Shown piece by piece: positions 1 to 7,350 of a stretch of DNA of 12,303 nt. The stretch comes from DRQF01 sp964559135 (GTDB taxonomy: Bacteria > Planctomycetota > GCA-002687715 > DRQF01), in assembly GCA_964559135.1 (NCBI GenBank), contig CAZLGG010000117.1, positions 1 through 12,303 of the forward strand, in the 5' to 3' direction. Numbering within the stretch: the first letter of the stretch is position 1; the number at the start of each line of letters is the position of its first letter. The notes beneath the pieces are model-generated. The model was not told the origin of the DNA and did not search any database. It saw only the letters and a list, made by a program, of their open reading frames with translations. The position numbers were made by a program, and so were the translations under genes.

Positions 1-1290
1 GCCGCCAAGACCGCCGGCAACTACGCCGCCAGCCTGCGGGCGCAGGTGGAGGCGAGCGAGAACTGGTCCCTGGACGGTGACGCCGACGCAGAGAAAGCCG
101 ACGAGGTCTCGAAGAGGCTGCTGGGGGTCACGTTTCTCGTCGCCGGCGAAATCGTCGACGAGGGCATCGGCGCCGTCGAGGACGTCGACATCGGCGCCCG
201 CGTGGGACTACGCTGGAGCAAGGGCCCCTTCGAGCTGATGAATCGCGTCGGCGTGGAGGAAGCGACGGAGCTGGCCCGATCGGTCGCGCACCGCTGGGGG
301 CGCGACGTGCCACGCGTCCTCGAACGCCAAGCGAAATCCGGCGCGCCCTTCACCTTCCGTCTCGTCGAGATCCATCGCAAAAGCGACATCGCAACGCTGA
401 CGATCAACCGCCCCGACGCCATGAACGCGATCAATCAGGAGGTCGTGCGGCAACTCACGGATGCGTTCGACGAGCTGGACCGCGACGACACGATTCACGC
501 CATCGTCCTGGCCGGCAAGGGCAAGGCCTTCATCGCCGGTGCGGACATCCGTTTCTTCGTCCGCAACATCGAAAAGAAAAACCTCGGCGCCATCCGTTCC
601 TTCACCGAGAAGGGGCATGAACTCCTGGCCCGTTTCGCGGCCTCGACCAAGGTCATCATCGCGCGCCTCGATGGGCTCTCTCTCGGCGGGGGCTCGGAGA
701 TCGCTCTCGCATGCGACTGGATCGCGGCGACGCCCAAGGGGTCCTTCGGTTTCCCGGAGACGGGCATCGGCATCTACCCCGGGCTGGGCGGCACGCAGCG
801 CACACCGCGACGAAGCGGCATTCCCTTGGCCCGATGGCTCGTCCTCACGGGCGCGCAGGTCACCGCCGCGGCCGGTCTCCGATTGGGGCTCGTCGACAGT
901 CTCGTGGCCCACGAAGATCTGGACCAGGCCATCGTCGCCCTCGCCGAGCGGGGGAAGCGCAACCAGGACGTACCCCCTCCCGATTTGCGCCCCAAGGGGC
1001 TGGAGGCCATCGCCGACGCCTTCGCGGGCACGTCCCTCGAGGACCTCTTGGCCTCGAATCCCGAGGAGGCGGAGGACCCCCGAGTCGGTCGGGCGCTCAA
1101 GGCCTTGAAATTCAAGGCCCCGATCGCCCTTCGGATCGCCGACGAACTCATTCGACGCTCCGCCGAAACGTCCCTGGCAGAGGGGTTGGCCGCCGAACTC
1201 TCCCACCTGGAAGAGATCTTCAACACCGAGGACGCCTACGAGGGTCTCTCCTCCCTCGGCAAAGCCCGCCCGAAATTCAAGGGCTGCTGA
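1..1290 (+). CDS. 3-hydroxyacyl-CoA dehydrogenase / enoyl-CoA hydratase fusion, C-terminal part (5' truncated)
   Basis: Frame 1 is open from the first base to TGA at 1288-1290, giving 429 visible residues; the gene starts upstream of the window. Residues 1-105 look like the second helical C-terminal domain of 3-hydroxyacyl-CoA dehydrogenase (GEIVDEGIG, then DVDIGARVGLRWSKGPFEL near residues 49-80). Residues about 120-429 are a crotonase domain: INRPDAMNAIN, the oxyanion-hole stretch FIAGADI, GLSLGGGSEIALACD and FPETGIGIYPGLGGTQR. Both acid/base glutamates of hydratases are present: E233 in GGGSE and E253 in FPE. The C-terminus (EGLSSLGKARPKFKG) is typical of crotonases. The protein would hydrate enoyl-CoA and oxidise the 3-hydroxyacyl-CoA product in fatty-acid beta-oxidation, in the cytosol. 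The order dehydrogenase then hydratase is opposite to E. coli FadB and resembles archaeal and some bacterial fusions. The Rossmann NAD domain is outside the window. Family call is firm; chain-length specificity cannot be seen. Confidence 0.93.
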   Translation, partial: AAKTAGNYAASLRAQVEASENWSLDGDADAEKADEVSKRLLGVTFLVAGEIVDEGIGAVEDVDIGARVGLRWSKGPFELMNRVGVEEATELARSVAHRWGRDVPRVLERQAKSGAPFTFRLVEIHRKSDIATLTINRPDAMNAINQEVVRQLTDAFDELDRDDTIHAIVLAGKGKAFIAGADIRFFVRNIEKKNLGAIRSFTEKGHELLARFAASTKVIIARLDGLSLGGGSEIALACDWIAATPKGSFGFPETGIGIYPGLGGTQRTPRRSGIPLARWLVLTGAQVTAAAGLRLGLVDSLVAHEDLDQAIVALAERGKRNQDVPPPDLRPKGLEAIADAFAGTSLEDLLASNPEEAEDPRVGRALKALKFKAPIALRIADELIRRSAETSLAEGLAAELSHLEEIFNTEDAYEGLSSLGKARPKFKGC

Positions 1291-1387
1291 ACCATGGCCC
1301 TGACACAGCGAGCGGAATCCGCGAACCTCAGTCAGCCGAACCGCAGTTCTCTATGCGGTCCAGAGCGCGCGAAGCCTTGGGGAGACC

Positions 1388-1416
1388 TTGAGATTCTGCC
1401 AGGAGGGGCCGATACT
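1388..1416 (+). promoter_or_regulatory. Sigma70-like promoter for the secreted-protein gene
   Basis: TTGAGA at 1388-1393 matches the -35 consensus in five of six positions. After exactly 17 bases, GATACT at 1411-1416 matches the -10 consensus in four of six, inside an otherwise GC-rich region. A start near 1423 would give a leader of about 285 nt before the ATG at 1709, beginning just upstream of the 1436-1492 hairpin. This is based on motif and spacing only. Confidence 0.45.
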
Positions 1417-1435
1417 TTGAGTGCATAAAAAACGT

Positions 1436-1492
1436 GGCCCTTCCCCCGTGTACCCATTCAAGTAGGCTTCGGCCTCACACGGAGGAGGGGCC
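1436..1492 (+). promoter_or_regulatory. Long 5'-leader hairpin that covers a strong Shine-Dalgarno sequence
   Basis: The left arm GGCCCTTCCCCCGTGT (1436-1451) pairs with the right arm ACACGGAGGAGGGGCC (1477-1492): 16 positions with one G-U wobble and one mismatch. The 25-nt interior contains a second perfect stem, AGGC-TTCG-GCCT (1464-1475), with a UUCG tetraloop. The right arm contains GGAGGAGGGG (1481-1490), a near-ideal ribosome-binding site 5 nt before a TTG (1496) that is in frame with the downstream gene. The folded form would hide that site. It is not a typical intrinsic terminator because no T-run follows. It could be a translational control element, an mRNA 5' stabiliser, or a relic. 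Confidence 0.5.
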
Positions 1493-1708
1493 GAGTTGTT
1501 TCCGGGGCACCCAATGAACGACGAGCCCGTGGCGGCCCTCTTGGCAGCCCAGGCGAAGCAACAAGCCTGCCACCTCACGGGATTCCAGGTCCGGAACCGA
1601 ACCGACGAAGAGCCCGGTCTCGTGGTGATGCACCCCAGGGGTGCCGTTGGAAACGTTCTCCGTGTTCAGGGGTTTCCCCGGGGCGGCGAGGCTGCGAGAA
1701 TCGCGGCC

Positions 1709-3517
1709 ATGCAAGGCTTCGTGCGCCCACTGTTGATGCTTCTCGTCGGAACGGTCCTTGGACGAGGATCGGTGGCTCAAGGGCCGGTCGTCCTCGAGGT
1801 GCCCACGCCCCCGGGCTACCGGGCGACCGGGGGCGGCAACCGCCATGTCTTGACTCGGCGGAATCCCAAGGCGGGCGTGCGCATTCGTATCGAGGCGAGG
1901 ATCGAAGACGACCCGGCGACCGACCTGTCGAAGTTTCTCGAAACGCGAAGACGACCCGCCGAGAAAGACGCGGCGGGCGGCGCGACCCACGCCACGCTGG
2001 CCGGACGCAAGGGTCTTCAGGTCGCGTTCGAAGGAGACTACGCCGGACGGGGCGGCACACGACATGGCCGTCGCAAGGTCAGGGCCGCCCGCCTGTCCCC
2101 GGGCAAAATCCTCCTCGTCGAACAGCTCGTGACCTGGGGCGACACGTCCCCGGGGCTCGAGATTCTGCGCGCCGCGGACAAGGCGCTGGAGACCCTGGCG
2201 CGGGGCATCGTGACGAAGGCGTCGACCGGAAACGCGGAATCCACCACTCCCCCCCGAGCCGGAGGGCCGTGGAGGACCTACGACAACGATCACGTCCTGC
2301 CTTTCTCCTTCGAGGTGCCGGAGACGTGGCAGATCATCCACGACGAGGAGCAACTGCCGGGATCGCTCTGGGTGCTGGCGAGCCCCGATGGCGAGACGAT
2401 GCAGAAGGGCGACTGGGCGGACATCTCGACGTCGCTCGACGTCGCCGTCGTCGGCTGTCATCATGGCCTCCTCGGCGCGGCCGATCCTCTCGCCCGCGCG
2501 GCCATCATGCTTCGAGGGGAATGGGCCGCCCGCGGGCGCACCCTGGAGGCCGTGAGTGAGACCCTGGTGGGCGGTGCCAAGGGGCGCCTATTCCGGATGA
2601 ATGCGGACGAAGACGGGCGATCGGGGCTCGTCCTCCTGGCGGTTGCCCCCCCCAGCACCCTCGTCGCGTCGGTCGTCTGGCCGGGTGAAAAGGAGGACGA
2701 GGCCGCGGCGACGGCCCTCGACATCCTCCAATCCTTCCGCGCCGATCCCGGCCCGCGCCCCCGCGACGTGGAATCGAAGACCTTGGGAATGACCCTTCCC
2801 GTTCCGGGCGGATGGAATGCGGAGGCCGTCGCGACCGACGACGAGAGCGAGGCGTGGGCGCTGACGGCCCCGTCCGGTCTTGAGTTGGTTCTGCGGGCCT
2901 CCCCTCTCGAATCCGGACACCCGTTGCTCGACGCCGACCCACCACTGCTGCGAAAGTCCGCGGAACTCTACTTCTCGGATGAAATGAACCTCTTCACGTC
3001 GACCGAAGTGGAGGAGGGCGTTCTCGCGGCCTGGGAATCCGGATCCTCCGCATGGCAGACCGTGCGCATCGGGAAGGGCGGGAGCCTGGACGCCTGGATC
3101 GGGGCTCGGGACGGTCTGCTCTTGGCGGCGATCCTTCGCGCACCACCGAAAGCCAGTTCGCGAGAACGAGGCTTGGCCCACTCCGTGTTGATCGATCTGC
3201 GAGGCCCCGGAACGGACGAGTCACCGAAGAAGCCGGGCGACTCGAGACTGCGGCAACTGGGAATGGTTTGGGTCTCTCAACGTCTCCTCCCCTTCGACGC
3301 CGCCGGTCGACTCGCCCCGCATCCCACCTGGAAACTCCGCCCGGGAGCGGACGGCGTGTGGTGGCTGGGAACGGCCCACGCAAAGGGCAGTGAGGATTCG
3401 GGCACCCTCAACCTCGAAGTCGACGGTCTTCCCGAACCCTGGACGCTCACGCGCGACGGGCGATTCGCGAGGGACGCGACGGGGCGCATCTGGTGGCCCG
3501 TGCCCGACCTCCACTGA
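1709..3517 (+). CDS. Secreted protein with three apparent PsbP/DUF1795-like alpha/beta repeats, function unknown
   Basis: The 602-residue product begins with a signal peptide (MQGFVRPLLMLLVGTVLGRG, cleavage likely around SVAQ, residues 21-24), which is why I chose ATG 1709. The frame is open back to TTG 1496, which would put 71 non-signal residues in front. Three similar blocks follow, each opening with a beta strand of the type xLPVPxGW. Block 1 is residues 27-165 (LEVPTPPGY, ending LRAADKALETLARG). Block 2 is 197-345 (LPFSFEVPETWQ, ending ALDILQSFRADPG). Block 3 is 357-500 (GMTLPVPGGWN, ending HSVLIDLRGPG). The pattern recalls PsbP/Mog1/DUF1795-type domains, but this is by eye only. The C-terminal 100 residues are Trp-rich (VWWLGTAH, GRIWWPVPDLH). 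No catalytic motif is evident. It lies 83 bp upstream of the peroxidase gene on the same strand. A 6-bp hairpin at 3516-3531 has no T-run, so the two genes may be cotranscribed. Confidence 0.8.
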   Translation: MQGFVRPLLMLLVGTVLGRGSVAQGPVVLEVPTPPGYRATGGGNRHVLTRRNPKAGVRIRIEARIEDDPATDLSKFLETRRRPAEKDAAGGATHATLAGRKGLQVAFEGDYAGRGGTRHGRRKVRAARLSPGKILLVEQLVTWGDTSPGLEILRAADKALETLARGIVTKASTGNAESTTPPRAGGPWRTYDNDHVLPFSFEVPETWQIIHDEEQLPGSLWVLASPDGETMQKGDWADISTSLDVAVVGCHHGLLGAADPLARAAIMLRGEWAARGRTLEAVSETLVGGAKGRLFRMNADEDGRSGLVLLAVAPPSTLVASVVWPGEKEDEAAATALDILQSFRADPGPRPRDVESKTLGMTLPVPGGWNAEAVATDDESEAWALTAPSGLELVLRASPLESGHPLLDADPPLLRKSAELYFSDEMNLFTSTEVEEGVLAAWESGSSAWQTVRIGKGGSLDAWIGARDGLLLAAILRAPPKASSRERGLAHSVLIDLRGPGTDESPKKPGDSRLRQLGMVWVSQRLLPFDAAGRLAPHPTWKLRPGADGVWWLGTAHAKGSEDSGTLNLEVDGLPEPWTLTRDGRFARDATGRIWWPVPDLH

Positions 3518-3600
3518 GGCGACGCCGCCTCCTTCCCTCGGCTCCGGCGGGAAATCTCCTCGCCCATGCAAGATCCCGTCTTCCGGTTCGTGAGTGCACC

Positions 3601-4572
3601 ATGATCCTTCTTCTCCCGCTCCTCGTATTGACGTCCAGTCTGGCCGGACAGGATGCGCTTCCGTTCTTCAGCGTCGAATCCCCGAAGGGACTCCCCGAGG
3701 CCATCGCACCTCCCGGCGAGAATGGCTATGTGCCCGCTCGCACGGCGTTGGGCCGCAGACTCTTCTTCGACCCCATTCTCTCCGTGGATCGCTCCGTCTC
3801 GTGTTCCTCCTGCCATGACCCAAAACACGGCTGGTCGGACCCGCGGTCGCTCTCCCGCGGCGTTCACGGCCAGACGACCCTCCACCACGCTCCGAGCCTT
3901 CTCAATCGGGTCTTCGGCAAACGGTTCATGTGGGACGGGCGCGCGGAGACCTTGGAAGAACAAGTTCTTCTTCCCATCGAGAATCCTCTCGAGATGGGGC
4001 TGCCCCTGGACGAAGCCGTCGCGCGCCTCGCTGCCCAACCGGGCTATGCGAAATCGTTCCGGGATGCCTACGGATCTCCTCCGGACCGCCGTCGGCTGGC
4101 CTTCGCCCTGGCGCAGTTCGTCCGGCGCCTGCGCATCGGGAACAGCCCCGTGGACCGTTTTCGGCGGGGTGAAGCGGACCATGGACTCACGACCGAGGAA
4201 AAGGTCGGGCTTTGGGTCTTCGAGAGCCGCGGCCGCTGCTGGCGCTGTCACAGCGGCGGCAACTTCACGGATGAGAGTTTTCACAACACCGGTGTGGGTG
4301 TACGAAACCAGGAACCCGCACCTGGACGATTCGTTTGGACGAAGGCCCCCGAAGACATCGGGCGCTTCAAGACTCCCACGCTGCGCGGCCTCGTGTACAC
4401 GGCCCCCTACATGCATGACGGGAGTCTCGCGACCCTCGAGGAGGTGGTCGCATTCTATCGCCGCGGCGGGGGCCCGAATCGGGGGCTCGATCCCTTCGTC
4501 GCGCCGATCACCATGACCGATCGTGAAGCCAACGCCCTCGTGGCCTTCCTGAAGGCGCTGTCGCGGCAGTGA
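3601..4572 (+). CDS. MauG/CcpA-type di-heme cytochrome c peroxidase, exported
   Basis: The 323-residue product starts with a short signal peptide (MILLLPLLVLTSSLAG, cleavage about residue 16-17); the open frame extends upstream but this ATG gives the export signal. Two c-type heme sites are present: CSSCH at 68-72 and CWRCH at 213-217. RRLFFDPILS (52-61), MWDGRAETLEEQ (110-121) with the Trp found between the hemes in this family, and FKTPTLRGLVYTAPYMHDGS (256-275) are standard landmarks. M271 in YMHDG is at the usual distal-ligand position of the high-potential heme in classical bacterial peroxidases. Length is normal. Expected role: reduction of hydrogen peroxide in the periplasm with electrons from a small cytochrome or cupredoxin, or another radical oxidation as in MauG relatives. 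No mau genes are near, so methylamine dehydrogenase maturation is not implied. It is convergent with the kinase gene, with 9 bp between stops and no obvious terminator. Confidence 0.92.
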   Translation: MILLLPLLVLTSSLAGQDALPFFSVESPKGLPEAIAPPGENGYVPARTALGRRLFFDPILSVDRSVSCSSCHDPKHGWSDPRSLSRGVHGQTTLHHAPSLLNRVFGKRFMWDGRAETLEEQVLLPIENPLEMGLPLDEAVARLAAQPGYAKSFRDAYGSPPDRRRLAFALAQFVRRLRIGNSPVDRFRRGEADHGLTTEEKVGLWVFESRGRCWRCHSGGNFTDESFHNTGVGVRNQEPAPGRFVWTKAPEDIGRFKTPTLRGLVYTAPYMHDGSLATLEEVVAFYRRGGGPNRGLDPFVAPITMTDREANALVAFLKALSRQ

Positions 4573-4581
4573 GAGGCCCCT

Positions 4582-7335
4582 TCAACGCAGCGGACGGGCG
4601 ACCCGGAACCCGGTGAGATTCCCATTCGTCTCTTCGGTGAGGCCCGTGCGCCGCGACACTCGCAGCCCCTCCAGCCCGTCCCCCCACGAACCTCCACGAG
4701 CAACGCGATAGTCCGACACCGAGTAGAGCCACTCACCATCTCCTGGACGATGAGGCGTTCGGTAGTCGGCATAGAACCCGGAAACGATCTCGTCCACGTT
4801 GCCGAGGACCTCGTGCAATCCGAACGCGTTGGGCCGAAAAGTGCCGATGGGGGCGTGGACGGCGTAGCCGTCATCGAAGCCCGGCCACGACAGCGTGCCC
4901 GTGCCACCCATCCGAGCGGCTCTGGCGCTCTCGTCGAGGAGGTTCGCGAAGCCGCGGAGAGCCTCTCTCGACGACCCCAGGACAAACACGTCCCCACTGC
5001 CCGCGCGCGCCGCGTATTCCCATTGCACTTCCGTCGGGAGGGTCAGATCGACGACGCGGATCTCCTGGGTGATTTGGCGCCAATTGACGTTTTCCACGGG
5101 GTGGGGACCGCCCCGCACCAAGTTCGGGAAACGCTTCTTGGTGAACCAGGACGGGTTGCGGCCGGTGAGGCGCCGCCATTGGGCCTGAGTCACCTCGTAC
5201 TTGCCGATGAAAAACGGTGAGAGCGTCACCTCGTGGACGGGCCTCTCGGAAGGAGCGGCGCGCTCGTCCACATTCGGGGCGCCGAGTTCGCGTCCGTCCC
5301 CCGGAGGCTCGGCGCCGAGCCGAAACGTTCCGCCCGGCAAGAGAACCAGAACGACGGCGTCGTCCTCGGATGGAGTGAGTTCATCCGTGGCGGACCGCCG
5401 TGGCACGCGGCCCGTCGAGACGACGGCGAATTCCTCTAGTCCGGATTTCGGGTCCGGACCGAGAGGCACGAGCCCCATCTGCGGGGTGATCCTCAGGCCG
5501 CCGTAGGCGGGATGGGCCTTCACGTCCGCGATCTCGTCGATGACCCGCCGCCACGTTTCGGCGGGCTCCTCGAGGCTCTCCGCTTCGACACGGGAGGCCA
5601 GATCTCTCCAGGCCAGGGCGCGGCGGTATTCGCCGGGGACATCCGCCGTCCCCTCGAATTCCTCGATGCGACGGAGCAGCTCCACGAGCGTCTCATGCTC
5701 CCACTGATCCTCGTCACTGGCGAAACTCCAGGATCGACGCTGTGAGACCAGCTCCTCGAGAGGCTCGGCCTTGCTCTCGAGGTTCGCGATCCGATCGTCG
5801 ATGCGAGCCAGGAATTCGGCGGGTGCGCCTCCCTTCTCGGCCTGCGCGCGACGATGTTCCCACGCTCGAATCTTCCGTTGGATGGACTCCAATTCGGCAT
5901 AGCGGGGATGAGTTCGGCGATCTCTTGCGCGGGAAGCGTTGTCGTAGGGCAACGCCTTTTTCCTGAGGCTCTCGAGGTGGGCTTCGTGGCGACTCCGCCG
6001 ATCGATGACGGCCTTCGCCTTGGCGAGCCAATCGTCGTAGACGGGAATGGCATCCGGATGGATGGGTGGCAGAGCGTTGAAAGCGAGGGTGAGTCGCCTG
6101 ACCCGGTCGACATCCGCGAGCTGCCGCGTTTGGGTGAGAGTGGCGTCCAAGAGCGAGGCTTGCTTGCGGGATTCTCGGAGAAAATGGGTCGTGAGCAACC
6201 ACGCTCCGAGGAGGAAGACGAACACGAACCCGAGACCTCCCGCCGCCACAGGATTGCGCTGAGCCCAACGGCGTATTCTCAGAAAAAGGCCCGGCGGTCG
6301 GGCGAGGATCGGTTCCAGTCGCTGAACTCGCCGCAGGTCCTCCGCGAAGGCCATGGCCGTCGCATAGCGGCGCTGGGGGTCTTTGTCCAAGGCCACTTCG
6401 ACGACAGCCGCAAGGTCCTTGGGGATGGCCGGATTGAGACGCCTCGGATCCACCGGGCGCCCCTGCAAGACGTCCTTGCGCAAGGCCTCGAACGTCGTTC
6501 CCTGGAAGGGGCGGCGGGTCGTCAGGCATTCGTAGAGGATGACGCCCAGGGCGAACACGTCCGCGCGACGGTCCACTTGCTTGCCCGCGATCTGCTCCGG
6601 CGCCATGTAGGCGGGCGTTCCGATCAAGTCGCCGGTGACGGTCAACTCCGCGTTTTCGTCGGCCATGTCTCTCGCCAAGCCGAAGTCGAGGATCACGGGG
6701 ACGCCATCGTTCCCCACCATGATATTTGCGGGCTTGATGTCTCGGTGGACGAGGCCCGATTCATGCGCCGCATGAAGGGCGTCGGCGACCACCGCCAGCA
6801 TCTCGAGGATGTCCGCTCCACACGCTTTCCAAGATCCGCCCAGGACCTCCGTCGAGGCAAGAGGCGAGGCCGACTCCGAGGGGGCACCGCGCACCGCGAC
6901 AAAGCTCCCTCCTTCCGAGGATTGAGAACGACTCGCCGCGATTCTGCGAGACAAGGGCGTGCCCGAAACGAGGCGCATGGCGATGAACGCCATGCCGGAT
7001 TCCTCCCCGAATTCGTACACCGTGCAGATCGAGGGGTGCTCCAACTTGGAGGCCGACTCCGCCTCGCGCCGGAAGCGGCTCCGGAGCGTGGCATTCATGG
7101 AGAGTTGGGGCGAGAGGAGCTTCAGGGCGACCTGGCGATTGAGCCGCACGTCTTCGGCCCGATAGACCTCGCCTTGAGCACCCCTGCCGAGAAGCTCGAT
7201 GATGCGGTACGCACCGATACGATCCCCGCCACGGAAAAACGAAGCACTCGACGGCGGGGTGCCGGGCGAGCCGCCAACAACCGTCGCCTCCTCGCCGTCG
7301 ATCTCGTCGCCGGGATTGGCCTCGTCTGGGGTCAC
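4582..7335 (-). CDS. Transmembrane Ser/Thr protein kinase with extracytoplasmic FGE-sulfatase-like (SUMF1) domain
   Basis: The 917-residue product starts at a GTG supported by GAGGGG nine bases upstream; no other in-frame start is nearby. Kinase domain, about residues 38-340: glycine loop GRGAQGEVY (50-58), VALK lysine K72, HRDIKPAN (197-204) with catalytic D199, DFG (217-219) and APE (245-247), so it should be active. A Ser-rich insert of about 40 residues (131-170) lies between the hinge and helix E. One hydrophobic segment (366-385) spans the membrane. Residues about 386-600 are charged and helical (likely coiled coil). Residues 665-917 form an FGE/SUMF1-like domain (LPGGTFRLGAE, FFIGKYEVTQAQW, LPTEVQWEYAARAG, RGGSW, GFRVAR). 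This domain has no cysteine at all: the usual Cys after GGSW is replaced (GDGLEGLRVSRR), and the common GNVWEW motif reads GNVDEI. It is therefore probably a sensor or binding module rather than a formylglycine-generating enzyme. The architecture is a receptor kinase: kinase inside, SUMF1-like fold outside. Confidence 0.93.
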   Translation of the reverse strand: MTPDEANPGDEIDGEEATVVGGSPGTPPSSASFFRGGDRIGAYRIIELLGRGAQGEVYRAEDVRLNRQVALKLLSPQLSMNATLRSRFRREAESASKLEHPSICTVYEFGEESGMAFIAMRLVSGTPLSRRIAASRSQSSEGGSFVAVRGAPSESASPLASTEVLGGSWKACGADILEMLAVVADALHAAHESGLVHRDIKPANIMVGNDGVPVILDFGLARDMADENAELTVTGDLIGTPAYMAPEQIAGKQVDRRADVFALGVILYECLTTRRPFQGTTFEALRKDVLQGRPVDPRRLNPAIPKDLAAVVEVALDKDPQRRYATAMAFAEDLRRVQRLEPILARPPGLFLRIRRWAQRNPVAAGGLGFVFVFLLGAWLLTTHFLRESRKQASLLDATLTQTRQLADVDRVRRLTLAFNALPPIHPDAIPVYDDWLAKAKAVIDRRSRHEAHLESLRKKALPYDNASRARDRRTHPRYAELESIQRKIRAWEHRRAQAEKGGAPAEFLARIDDRIANLESKAEPLEELVSQRRSWSFASDEDQWEHETLVELLRRIEEFEGTADVPGEYRRALAWRDLASRVEAESLEEPAETWRRVIDEIADVKAHPAYGGLRITPQMGLVPLGPDPKSGLEEFAVVSTGRVPRRSATDELTPSEDDAVVLVLLPGGTFRLGAEPPGDGRELGAPNVDERAAPSERPVHEVTLSPFFIGKYEVTQAQWRRLTGRNPSWFTKKRFPNLVRGGPHPVENVNWRQITQEIRVVDLTLPTEVQWEYAARAGSGDVFVLGSSREALRGFANLLDESARAARMGGTGTLSWPGFDDGYAVHAPIGTFRPNAFGLHEVLGNVDEIVSGFYADYRTPHRPGDGEWLYSVSDYRVARGGSWGDGLEGLRVSRRTGLTEETNGNLTGFRVARPLR

Positions 7336-7344
7336 CTGGCGATT

Positions 7345-7350
7345 CCCCTC
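7345..7350 (-). promoter_or_regulatory. Ribosome-binding site of the kinase gene, overlapping the upstream stop
   Basis: The minus strand reads TGAGGGG, then nine bases, then GTG. The TGA (7351-7349) ends the small membrane-protein frame and its last two bases belong to the GAGGGG ribosome-binding site. This arrangement favours translational coupling and fixes the kinase start at GTG 7335. Confidence 0.65.

Larger units (their letters stand above)
1291..1708. other. 418-bp region without a convincing gene, with promoter and structured leader
   Basis: Between the beta-oxidation gene and the secreted-protein gene I find no frame with protein-like conservation on either strand. The region holds a small inverted repeat at 1340-1359 (ACCGCA/TGCGGT), a sigma70-like promoter (1388-1416), an AT-rich patch (1411-1434) and a long hairpin (1436-1492). 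A 6-bp inverted repeat GGAAAC/GTTTCC lies near 1650-1678. A 12-nt direct repeat (AGGAGGGGCCGA) occurs at 1401-1412 and 1483-1494. The frame of the downstream gene is open back to a TTG at 1496, so part of this stretch could be an N-terminal extension; I prefer a 5' leader because the signal peptide starts at 1709. Confidence 0.6.

Noticed and set aside
208..1206. Long minus-strand open frame opposite the beta-oxidation fusion
   Set aside because: It is the antisense of a clear crotonase gene; its translation has no recognisable domain and comes from high GC at third codon positions.
1351..1578. 75-codon minus-strand frame in the 1291-1708 region
   Set aside because: Low-complexity Cys/Ala-rich start, no ribosome-binding site, and it crosses the strong hairpin; treated as chance.
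1475..2464. Minus-strand open frame across the secreted-protein gene and its leader
   Set aside because: Its tail (ESREVAGLLLRLGCQEGRH) looks somewhat protein-like, but most of it lies opposite a well-supported exported protein; no start signal and no family.
3277..4416. Minus-strand frame opposite the peroxidase
   Set aside because: The plus strand has two heme motifs and a signal peptide; the opposite frame has no motif.
3601..4572. Assignment as mauG of methylamine dehydrogenase maturation
   Set aside because: No mau structural or accessory genes are in the window, and the Met in YMHDG suits classical peroxidases better than MauG itself.
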